In this document: one piece after another, positions 1 to 11,800 of the stretch
How positions within the stretch are numbered: position 1 is the stretch's first letter
Layout: each line of letters starts with the position of its first letter
Source of the DNA: Apoderus coryli
Taxonomy: Eukaryota > Arthropoda > Insecta > Coleoptera > Attelabidae
Direction of reading: 5' to 3'
Assembly (NCBI GenBank): GCA_911728435.2
Contig: OU452208.1
Span: forward strand, 3,782,001-3,846,000
Length of the DNA: 64,000 nt
Translations under genes and position numbers: made by a program
Notes under the pieces: model-generated
What the model was told of the DNA's origin: nothing
The model's input: the letters and a program-made list of their open reading frames with translations, nothing else
Database searches by the model: none

Positions 1-410
1 CATTTTATTTAATTCTATCACTCATTATATTAAAAATACAATAATAGTACAAGTACACAAACTCAGAAAAATAAATAAATATAGAAATGTCATCTAATTT
101 CAATGTTTGTCTTCATAACATAAAGGTCAATATTTACCTTTTTAATGACAGAAGGAGTGCTGTAAACAAAAGGCAGTGGCGTAGTATAATTCTTTTGAAA
201 TCGTGATTGTAGTTTCCAATAATAAATACATACCTACGCAGGAACTGTCGCATTTTTTTCAAATATAATTTATTAAATAATAGATGTCTGGGATTAAAAC
301 GAAACACTTTCTATATTATGAAAATATTTATTATTAAATGCAAAGGTATATAATTATGAATTTTTGTTGTAACATTTACTAATTATAAGAAACAATATTT
401 GAAATGAATC

Positions 411-562
411 GTTTATCTTTCCTAGACCTGAGATACTGAATCTGTTTCTACCGAGTTTAGACAAGATAAAAATTATAATGAAACCAACAAAAAAAACTTA
501 GTTTATCTGTCCTAGACCTGAGAAGCTGAATCTGTTTCGAATAGGTTTAGACAACAAAACTA
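411..562. repeat. Short tandem duplication inside the P-like copy
   Basis: A block containing CCTAGACCTGAGA and CTGAATCTGTTTC occurs twice (about 411-470 and 500-560). The corresponding part of the second copy (near 61370) has it once, so the duplication happened in this copy. Confidence 0.7.
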
Positions 563-639
563 TTTCGACGATTCTCAAATTATTAGATATATTAATATAT
601 TCTACGTATTAAAAAAATACAATTTTAGTACGTCAATTA

Positions 640-1280
640 TCATAAAACAAAATACAAATCTACAATATAAATAATTATTCAAACACGTATATAAAGACAA
701 CACACAACACAAACGATAAAAACTAACAATAATAATTTTTATACTCACCAGCATTTTTTTTTTTATAGATGCAATGCATTTAGGCACAACCACCTGTTAT
801 CCGCAGGTGAATGTGGCGACTCAAGCATGGGAAGGTGTCCCAGTTAATACCCACTAACACCTCTCCGGTGAAAGGAGCAATCTGATCGCAGATTTCTGGA
901 GGGAAGGATTCTATTCCTCCAGGAGCTCTCCTTTCGTTTCAGAAGGCCTGGGACTATGTCCTGAAGGTCTATCTATCATCTATTCTTTCTCGTCTGGTCT
1001 GTTGCTTTATGTGTCTGCTAGTAGTTTGGAACTTCTCACATTTTTTCCAAGAGGATTGTGTCTTTTTGTACGTCGTTAGAATCGACGTTGTCTTCACCCG
1101 ATAGAGCCTAGGGTCATAGTTGGCATCTTGGCCCTCCTTGCCTGTTCCTCGGGGTCGTGCTTTAAGAGATATCTTTATTTTTTTGGAACGGGTCCGTTCA
1201 ACATAAGTCCCCAGTTTTAGTGCAGCCTAATGGGTTTATTGTGACAAGTTATTTAATTATACTTATAGCTTTCTATATTT
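640..1280. mobile_element. Unidentified GC-richer insertion in P-like copy 1
   Basis: This block is absent from the second copy of the surrounding element. It is clearly less AT-rich than its surroundings between about 780 and 1230 and has no long ORF. It could be the end of a retroelement. I do not recognise the family, and boundaries are approximate. Confidence 0.4.
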
Positions 1281-2677
1281 TTTAAGGTTTACTGATTTTT
1301 AAACAAAATAGTTTTTGTTAAATTTTGCCGAATTCTTTCACGATTGTCATCGATTTTCCTAACTTCCTCGTAAATTATTAAATCAATATAAGACTTTAAT
1401 ATAAGTTTAACTAAATATATAAAATGATTTGACAATGGTGCTTCATCAAACAGGTGATCAAATGTAACCTCAGCTGTAGACGCTAATCCAGAGGATAATC
1501 TGTAAAAAAATATTTTCAATAAATTGTAGTATTTCTAATCGCACAAAAATATTAACTTACTGAACATAGCGAACAGGAATGGCTGTGTGCGATATGCATG
1601 TTTGTGTTCCAAAAATTCTAATGTCGGTTTGGTTGAAATGTTGTGAGCAAACTTTTAATGACTCTTTCAAAACTTAAACCAAGAGAAGTACACCACTCTC
1701 GTCTAACGCCTTGATCACTGGGAAACCTACAACAATTATTGTACTATACTATAAATAAAACATGAATAAGTGCTACGAATAGAATATATAGGATCATAAT
1801 GCCCACTTGCACCACATCCCATATCTTCTCTTTATCGTAAGGTACTTACTTAAAGGTCTGTGCATATCATTATACATGTATGATGATATGCTACTATTTA
1901 TTAAGAAATTCTACTATTTATTAAGAAATTATGAAATATTTTATGAATTTACAATTATTTCTGTTTATTATATTACTGTCTATTTTGCAACTAGGTGTAT
2001 AGTATATTTAAACAACTCATGTCAACTACTATCTCTGCAAAATCCCAAAATCTACGCCATTGTACTTCCACGTAACCTTACTCGGAAAATCACACGACAT
2101 GCAAACTAAGCACTTTTTTCTCCCCATTATTTAAAGGAAACCCAGATTTACATACTACAAATGCAGTAAAGTGGAAGAGTCTCGTAAAATTCACTTAATT
2201 CGCGTTATAAAACTGTACGAAGCGCTACTAACACCCCAGACGTCAACGTGACGTGTAAATATAAACAAATCCCTCCGCGGGGTAGCCACACATTTATATC
2301 CGTAGAACTGTATTTTTGTGAATCATATTATATTTGATTGATTTCTTGACGTTAAATATTTTATGAACATGTAATGGAAGCCGAATACAAAAAGAAATAT
2401 TATAAATATTGTATAGTTCTGCAATGTAAGAACACTGTGACCAACCCTAATAAAAATTTACACTGGGATGTGAAATACGAGTTCTGATTCTATGAATAAA
2501 ACCAACAATTGGCAACAGTGTTAGATTTTATTAGTAAAAATGTAAAGGTTATGTAGGCTACAAACATTTTTGTGATTAGTTTCTTGTTATGCCACTTCTA
2601 TTTTTATTTATTTTTCTGAGTACACAAACCTATAATTTAAAAATATAAAATATAACAAACCGTATTATGTTTATCAG

Positions 2678-2831
2678 GTGGGGACTTTGGATCAATTAGT
2701 GGGTCTCTCTGACGATTTGGGCAAGCTGGACGGATTCGTTGAGCAGGTGACACGTAAAGTGGCAGCATATTTAGGGGAAGTTCTGGAGGATCAACGTGAT
2801 AAATTACAGGAGAACTTGATGGCCAATAACA
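2678..2831 (+). CDS. Vha44: Vha44 exon ([12 protein letters not shown]...)
   Basis: The acceptor is ttatcag ending at 2677 and the donor is gtatgt from 2832. It encodes 51 codons starting at the Val of the family's KVGTLDQ segment and running to LMANN, plus one spare base (phase 1 intron). The preceding exons, with the start codon, are not recognisable in 1-2677, which is a P-like element, so they must lie upstream. Confidence 0.95.
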
Positions 2832-5800
2832 GTATGTATTCAGATGCTTGATTTTTTTTTATTTTTTTGTTTGTATGTTAATGATTTTAATTATTATTAC
2901 AACAAGTGCATGTAAGAATTTTTTAAGTTGCCTAATTATATTTTTTGTTGATACAGGATTGCCATCATTATTGATTTGTTCAAATATTGAAAAACATTAT
3001 TCATAATTTTTTCATTAAACTGGTGGATTACGAAAAAATCTACAAAGTTAATAATCATGAAATTGAAAATGGAAAATAAATGAAATAACCAATCATCAAA
3101 ATAATATTTATTGGAACTGTGGGACATTTTGTGGTGCCCAAGTAGTATGTCAGGGACTATTAAGATACAAATATACAACGAAAGATACATCATTTCGTTT
3201 CAACAATGTCAGCGAAATTCAGCGAGTCCCATTGTTGGAAAATTGGTTTCCGTATATTCAAAATTAGACGTTCTTCAAAATGATAGGCTAAAAGGACTTT
3301 CCTGTCATGTACACTATTGGACAAAAGTAGAGCAACAAAGTGCTTTTATTTCTTTGAATTTGAAAAACTAATTAAATATTATTGTAATCCCCAGTTAATT
3401 TTAATGAAATATTATCCCCAATATTAGTAATATTTCACAATATTTTGGTACACTTTAAACGAAATGCAGGTACAGAAATATTTATAATTATAAAGGTCGA
3501 CGAAATGAAGTGCGACAAAAGTAAAGCAACAAATTGTGTCAACAGTATTTTATTTTACATATTACGATAAAAAAACATTAAACACATTTAATAATTAAAA
3601 TAGCTAGAAGTATTATGTTAATAATTAATAGAATATCCATTATTATTTATAATTTGCCAGCAACGTCGCAGTATTGAAGCAATCAATTTTTGGGCAGTAT
3701 TTTCGGAAAGGTTTCTCTAAACTCCATTGATTTTATTTACAAATGATGGTTTATTTGTGAATACTTGTGTACGAATTCCACGCTCAACTTCTTCACATAG
3801 ATTTTAAATAAAATAAAAGGTCTGAGGATATAGTGCCGCCCACTCCAAAACCAGAACGTTATTTTCTTAAAACCACTCTTGAACATTTATTCGGAAGTGT
3901 TTTGGATCGTTATCCTATTAGAAAATAAAATGCAACGGCATTTCCCACTCTGCATAAGGCAACATTTCATTTTGCATTAGATCTCCATAGGCAAATCGAT
4001 CCATGGTGTCATTAATGAAGTTTAAAGGACCCACCCCATTCCATGAGAAACATACACTGCCTTTACCTGTGGGTGTAACGTATTTGGGATGAAACCTTGG
4101 ATTGATTGGCCGTTTTATATGCTTCATTCTATCAAAATTGAACATTTTATATCTCGTTTCACCGCTAAATATCACTTTTTCCCAATCGTCTACTGTCCAA
4201 TTTAAATATCCACGTGCAAATTCAAGCCTAGTCACTCCATTTCTTGCCGAAATAAGCGGCTTTTTAGCCGGGCGTCTACTAAATAACTTTGCGTCTACCA
4301 ACCTTCTTTGAACTGTCCGTGGACTATCCCCAATTTCGGGAATTTAAGCAATTATTCTATAGGTGCAGACATCTAAGGATCATTTTGGGAAATTATTTTA
4401 AGGCGTCTGTCTGACCTAGTTGTGGTTTTTCTCGAGCTTGCCGATTTCGGTATATTCTCTAAATGTCCCCTTTCATTGTAACTTGAAATTATTTTGGATA
4501 CGCTGTCTCTGGGTAAAAACAAACCGTCTTGCAATTGGGCTTGTATTGTACCTTACAAGTGTGCAATCACTACTCTCTGTTTTAAGTCTTTCGAAATTGG
4601 AATACCTCTTGGCATGATTAATCCAGCACAGAAATATTAATTAAACATAAAATAAACTCAGCAATAATATTTTAACCTTTACTGTCACTAAAACCTTTCT
4701 TTTTTACGCAAATATTAAAATGTTGCTTTACTTTTGACGCATTATTACAATATCGTATTAAAAGTTTACGTCAATATCAGTTAATTTGTTTTGATTGTTG
4801 GAAAAAGCTGTTGCCGTCGATAATAGCAGCCTAAGTTGATATTTAAGACACGATGTATTTAAATACGATATTTATCATGCATTTAACATTATAAAATCGA
4901 GATTTGTCTAATTTTTCGAAAGTGTTGCTCTACTTTTGTCCAATAGTGTATATCCCCTGATGAAAGTTTTGAGTTTCTAACATGTTCGACATCCAATACC
5001 AGTTGTTCTTTTTTTTTTTATAAATATTTTGACAGAAATGTAATTGTGGCAATCCTGTAAAGAAAAATAGGCCAACTGCGTTTATATTTCAAAATAAATA
5101 GATTAGAATTATTTTAAGAGGAAAATTAATATTTTTTTTTTAAATTCAAATGTTTCAATAATTAGGAACGATAAATCTTTGTTGCATGATGATTTTATTT
5201 ATAAACGAAAATACTAACCTATGTCTAACTTAAACTAACCTAACACAATCACTAACACAGCAGCATGCTAAAAATTAAATATTCTTATTATTGTTTTCGT
5301 TGAAAAGCACAAATTCGACACAATGAAACTAGGTATTCAATTTTGTTCATAATATATACTTACTTGTATTTGATATACGTTATTTCTAGGCTATTTTTTT
5401 CTAACAATTTCAAAGAAACCATTTTACTTGATGCTCTCACACTTGAATTACCGTCATTAGCTCCAATAATAACGGAACGGGCGATTATTTTCAAATGGTA
5501 TATTTAAAAAAAAAAAAACTCGAGACACGTCAGTTTTGATTTATGTTTAGCAATTTTGTAGCCTACGTATTTGCTCCGAAATCCGCCACCATCTAAGCCA
5601 TTTTTGTTTCAAATTGCAACCCCTATTTTTAGTGCACTTTAGAGTTGCTGCTGTCGTTCTTAGTGAAGAATTTTTAATGTCAGTTGAAATTGTTAAAAAA
5701 CTTTCGGCGGCATACATCTATCAGTTTGGAGGCATGGGCGTATCATTATTTTAGCGAAAATAAAAGCAAATTTATATACAGGATGTTAGTAAATAAGTGC

Positions 5801-8800
5801 GACAAACTTCAAAAGGTAATTCTACATGAAAAAATAATGACAGTTTGCTATATAAACACATGTCCGCAAATGCTTCGTTTTCTGCTGAGATACAGTTATT
5901 TCTTAAAAACTGAAGATTTATTGATTGGTCTGAAACCGGTGGGTAATTTTGTACGCCTTCCAAACGTTTTATTCCTTAAACGCTGCAGGTATTTTTAGTT
6001 TTATGAACTGCTAATAAGCGGGTAAAACAGGGAGGGGCATGGGGAAATATTGACCCAACTTTTTTGTGAAAGGGTTTTTAGCAATTTTAAAACTCGATTT
6101 TAATAGATCAAACTTGTTTCATAGATCAATTGTGCACCGTTTTGAAGAAAAAATTGATTTAAATGCGTAGGATTCATGTTTCAGCGTATGCATTGTGTGT
6201 TATTAAAAAATTACATTTTCCACTGTGCACCAATAAGTATTTCATCGTTGTAGATAAAATTCTGCAACTTGGTATGTGCTATACCTGTGAGAATTTACAT
6301 TTATCGAGGTAGAGATAATTTCACATTAATCATCATAAGCGTCAATGAGTTCAAACTACCACAAAATTTTTGTATTCACTTTTTACACTATTTATTTAAA
6401 AATTATGAAATCTTACGGTATTCTACGAAAGAAAGATGCTCTTGTTGAACTACAATAGCATGTATCCTTTCTAAACATTTCTACTGTCCTTGATTCCGTT
6501 GCAGCCATTCGATTGTCAATTTTTTATATTTAAATCCGCAGTCTATTAGTATTTCCCGCAGTGTGGCCAAGCAATTGTAATTATATTCTCGAACCATATC
6601 TAAAGTAGGACCTTATTTTGTTTATAAAAACTATACACAATTTTACTAATGAAGTCCCTACTTCGTCACCAATTTGTTTACATTTTTGTCCAATACGTGT
6701 TCTTTTTTCTAATCACTCGATAAATTCTTGACACTGATTGATAATTTAGTCAGCTTGTTATTTTTTTTACAGATATTTAAATCACATTCTTCTTCATGTT
6801 CGTTTTTATGGTACTCATACATATAATAATAATAATAATTTTATTTGCAGTTCAATGTACAATTTAAAATAAACTAAATTCTTAAAATAGTTATTTATTA
6901 TACAAGGGAAAAAAGTACCGAGAGCTAAAATCTAACTTTTTTTCCCGTGTATGATACACTATTTTTTTCTGAGACGGGAAAAACTTCGATTTAATATTGA
7001 AAAAAGTCAGAAAATTATCCAAGTGAAATTAAAAACCTTTCAGTAATCAAATATCTGTCAATTTCATTCTGTGATTTAATTTAAAAATTGCGAACACTCC
7101 ACCGGAGTCAGTAGAAGCAGCAAAAGTAGCGTCACAAATTATTGCCAGTTTTGATATATAAAGAAAATGTAACTTTTGTATAATAAAATTTTGTATACAT
7201 TTGGTAATATTATTCGTTGAAACTGCACATGCAAATCTTTATTTTAAAATTCTACACTACAGTTTAAATTATCATGTTCGAATGGTCTCCAAAACGGCAT
7301 TTGATAATAGTTAAAAAAAAATCAAATTATACAAACAAAATAGAAAAATACTTCGTTAACTGCGACACTGGAAATAAATATATCTCTCGTCAACTACCAC
7401 AATCCAAGAGATAATAATAATAAAATATTAAGCCGGGATAATAAAAATGGTAATACGCCCAGAGTGCATATATGACTGGTTGGATTTTTCTTATTCCCTT
7501 TCATTCATCGTTCGTCTCTCGGTGTTTTACAAATATGCAGGTACGCTCATCGGGGGACCGCTCAATAACAACATGCTAATAACATATGAAATACCCTGGT
7601 TTTGATCAGTACCTAGTAGTAAAAGCCTCAGTTTCAAGTAACATTAAAAAACGTATTAATGATGTGCCACATGTGGGGGGAAACATAGGATAAGGTGCCC
7701 TAGAAAATAGGGGTTGCAATTTGAAACAATCGACTTAGATGGTGGCGCCTCCATGCGGCAGATTTCGGATCAAATACATAACCTACAAAATTGCTAAACA
7801 TAAATTATGAAAATAATTGGTAGAAAAATAGGCCTAAAACAAATGTATGTTGGCGCAAGTAATCGGTTATCAATAAACCTATAGTTAACAAATTCAGGAT
7901 ATATGGAAGGATAAAGGTGCTATAGGTATTACAGAATACAGTTTTAGAGAACATTTACTTTGATCTTATTTTTTATATTAATTTTATTTACAAGATTACA
8001 TACCTACGAAATTCGTGAGAAAAAGTTAATAATTTACACCTTTTTCCAGTAAAAATAAATGAAATATTGATATTTCATATATACAGGGTAAGGCATTACA
8101 TACGCGGCGGGATTTGGCGACCACACTTTTAGACCTTATAGGTATGTAGATTCATTCTAAAATAGGTAGCACACATTATCAGGGTGCGCCAGAACTTTTT
8201 TTTTAAATGGAACACCCAATATATTGTTACATTTTTGAAATTTAGAGACAAAATGAAGATTATACAGGGTATTCCACTTAAGATGGATACAAGCCAATAA
8301 CTCTGTTATTTTTTGAGCTTTTTTTATCATTTTTGGTAGGAGGGTGTAATGTTACGAGATACAAATTTTCATCGAGGTAAAAAGTGCGGTACCTCATTGG
8401 GGTACGTTTTAATGGGGTTTAATTTTTTTTAGTTCAAGAGTAAACTACCTTTAGGACATAATTTATTTCAAATCTGATAAATTTACTCGAGTCTTTGTCA
8501 TACAAAATACTTAAGTTGTAATTTTGACAAAAAATCCTATTAAAAATTTATGAAAAATGCATTAGAAACTTTGGTGACTTGGTCGAAGATATTGACTTTT
8601 AGTTCGTTGTTTTTATTTTTAGTTCACAGTTTAATTCATATTTTTCAAGTTAATGTTTTTTCATAATTTCAACGTTTTCCTTATTTCTTAATAAAACCAC
8701 ACAATATAACATTTTGTTTCCATGGACTGAGTTCTTAAACTTGATTAATATCTAATAATAATACTCGATATTCGTCAAGGACAATCACAAAAAGGAAACA

Positions 8801-11800
8801 AATTTTACAGCCCACTTCCAAAGCTTTTTTGAAATACTTTTGTAACCATTTTGAATTAGGGGGTATTATTCACATTCAGAAATAATACTAATTTTATAGC
8901 TCAGTCCAGAATGAATCCCAATATGCTATTCAAATTGTTACGGGTTCGATTCAAGCTTTACGAGCGGTTTCAATTAAAGAAGAACAAACACAGAATATCA
9001 ACTTTTATTAATCTGTATTAAAGTAATGTAAAATTACTCACCTTTTCTAATTCTGGATCTCTGCCCGTCACCCACTTTGTATTTAAAAGGAAAACAATAA
9101 TTAAATGACCCTTCTGTCAACAACATAACGAAAACTTTCACACTGTATTTAAAACATGTCATTCTTGGAACAAGAAAACACGGTCCATCTGTTTCTAAAA
9201 GCTGAACATAGAAAAGAGACAAAAATTATATATTTTTGTTATTTATGTACCTACTTGTAGACGTATTTATTGCTTTGGCAAAACTATATCAATAAACCAT
9301 AAGATAGATAGAAAACAGACCCTTAAATTTTATGACTAAAAGGACAGTTTAGGAACATTTGTTAACAATCTACTTAAAATAATATTCACAAAAATATTAT
9401 ATCCTGAAGTAATCCATTATCGAGGAGTGAATGTTACTGTTTGAATGAAACCACGTCTACTCCACTTTTGTGGAGTAGACATGGTTTCATTCAAACAAAA
9501 TATTATATTTCTCAAACAAATAGAAAATATCTATAAAATCACCCAACTAGTATACATAATACCAGTGGCGTGGTGTCTTATTACACTTTCAATATGCACA
9601 TACCAGTTCAAAAGTGAGTCGATATCAACTCTCAAGAATATTTCAGCCTTTCTCTGGACTAGAATAGTAACGTGAAAAAATATTACACAGTGAGATTAAG
9701 AACATTTAGTTTTTGGAATTGGATTGATATAAAGTTCATACGGAGAATCCAGCGGCGTCGTGGATCTGCATTACTTTTTTCCAAATTATTAACTAAAATT
9801 TTAAATTTTTAATGACACACACTGTATGAATTGTTATCAAAATTAGAACTTCAGTATTTTGGATGACAAAGACTCGAGTAAATTAATCAGATTTAAATAA
9901 ATTATACCCTAAAGGTAGTTTACTCTTGAACGAAAAAAATTAAACCCAATTAAAACGTACGCCAATGTGGTACCGCACTCGATGAAAATGTGTACCTCGC
10001 AAGAGTACACCTGTCTACCAAAAATGATAAAAAACCTTCAAAAAATAACAGAGTTTTGGACTTGTATCCATCTTAAGTGGGACACCCTGTATATATGATA
10101 TAAGGTTCCCTAAATATTCAGGATTTTGAAATCATAGTTAGGGCCATATATATATGCTCCCTATTTCTAGCAACACTGCTGCCAAATGTAAGAAATTGGT
10201 AAGGAAATATTTGCCTTAACTAAAAAAAAACCGTTATTGACAAAAAAAGTTTAACACCTTGTATCTTGAAAACAAAGCATTTCCGGACGTATGTTTATGG
10301 GCAATATTTTTCATAAAATAACGTGGGAAATCACCCCCTTAAATATTGCCGCGTCTTCTTGAAACATAGAGTAAATTTTGTTTCTATATTTCAAAAATGT
10401 TACAACGTATGGGGTGTTCCTTTTAAAAAAACAACTTTAATAAGCGCCGACGTTCTGACGCACCATGTACCTATATCTTCTACTTATTTTAGAATGTAGC
10501 TATTATGGACTTACATAATAAGGTCAAATCGCAATAGTTTGGTCGCCAGATACTAACGCGTATGTAGTGCCCCTTTCTGTATATCGATATTTCACTTATA
10601 TCACTTATAATGTTAATATAAAGAGAGCAAAGGTTTCAAATAATGGTAGAGGTGTCTCTATAATGGCTCACATAAATCACACTTTTAGCACTGTTTAGGC
10701 AATATGTACAACATAGTAAGTACACCAAAAGAATTCTTGTTTTATAAACTGAAATTAAATCGTTTCTAATGCTATTTGAATGTTGTTATACAAGGTGTTT
10801 TTAAAATAGGTGGTTAAAATTTGCGAGCGAATTGGGAACGTCTAATCATGAAAAAAACCTAAATTGTTATTTTTCGAAAAGTCCTTATACAGGGTGTCCG
10901 GAAAAAGGAGGTCAATCCGTTAGCCACAGATTCCTTGAGCAAAAATAATATGAGTTTTAAGATGTCATTTTTCATTTTAGCCCTCCATGTTCAATATTCA
11001 TGGCGTCAAAGTTGAAAATTTAAAACCAGATATTGGATTCAAATTTAGTGTATTGCTTCAGCATAAAGAGCTACTTCTTTCCAAAAAACAACACAAAAAA
11101 CAATTTCTTAATAGCCAAAATTCGGGATGTTCAGTACCCATTGATCCCCCAATTTTTTATTACGTACGCCAATGACTTTTAAGCTAAGTTTTTATAGGTT
11201 ACTATGTATTTTTGATTATTTTTTAACTCTTATAAAATTTGGATAAAATCATTTGTTTTTGAGATATTTTGAAAAGTATTGGCTCTTATTGTCTACGCAG
11301 CTCACGGTATTTTCACTACTAAATCAAGCATATTTAACTCAAATTACCATTACCGTGCATCAAATTAAGTACAGTTTTCGAAAATATAATAAAACTAAAC
11401 TCTACGAACACGATATTGTTTATTATTTTTAACTTAATTTGAAGCATCATAGTCAAATATTAATTATTTAAACATATTATTTTAAAAACATGAAAAAGTA
11501 ACTAAATAAACATGAGAAAAACTACCAGTCTAAAAAAATTGCTCTTTTTACTAAAGAAAATCTTAGTTTTTGAAAAATATGAGGCTTCAACCTAAAGTCT
11601 TCCCCAGCTTGTAAGATTGTCTCTATTAAATGATTTTCACTCAAAATCGGAACCTTATAAACAAAATATTTCATACAACCCCAGACTGAATAGTCCAAGG
11701 GAGTAAGATTGGGGATCGGGGTGGCCATTTAACAGGAATATGTTTTGAAGAAATGCTAAAAATGAATCACCAGTCAAATTCCCTGGTAAAATTACAGGAC

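Larger units (their letters stand above)
62..2620 (-). mobile_element. P-like DNA transposon copy 1, perfect 8-bp TSD
   Basis: The ends are inverted repeats of about 32 bp starting CTCAGAAAAATAAATAAA, with three mismatches. The flanks are identical: TACACAAA at 54-61 and 2621-2628. An inverted second copy is at 57441-61748. On the + strand from 2374, near one end, the reading MEAEYKKKYYKYCIVLQCKN is followed by TVTNPNK: a C-x4-C and N-P-N-K pattern like the start of a THAP zinc finger. An 8-bp TSD, ~31-bp TIR and THAP together suggest the P superfamily; hAT is the alternative. No long transposase ORF survives. Relative to copy 2 it has an extra block of about 640-1280. Confidence 0.7.
2954..5057. 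mobile_element. TA-flanked element with CAGGATTGCCA ends
   Basis: Begins CAGGATTGCCATCATT after TA (2952-2953) and ends with the inverted GGCAATCCTG before TA (5058-5059). It is non-autonomous as far as can be seen. A Tc1-like element (3312-4948) is nested in it. It sits in the first visible Vha44 intron. Confidence 0.6.
8084..10579. mobile_element. Outer TA-flanked MITE (CAGGGTAAGGC ends)
   Basis: The left arm 8084-8255 is matched by an inverted arm at about 10390-10579: GGTCGCCA--AC, TAGGTATGTAG/TTAGAATGTAG and GCGCCAGAAC/GTTCTGACGC. It is flanked by TA at 8082-8083 and 10580-10581. A second element (8265-10089) has inserted inside. Confidence 0.6.

Noticed and set aside
1289..1519. A 76-codon - strand frame in P-like copy 1 as a host gene
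   Set aside because: It lies within the transposon, is only partly shared with copy 2, and matches no family I recognise.
5684..5998. A 104-codon + strand frame
   Set aside because: It spans a MITE end (ACAGGATGTTAGTAAATAAG) and shows no protein-family signal.
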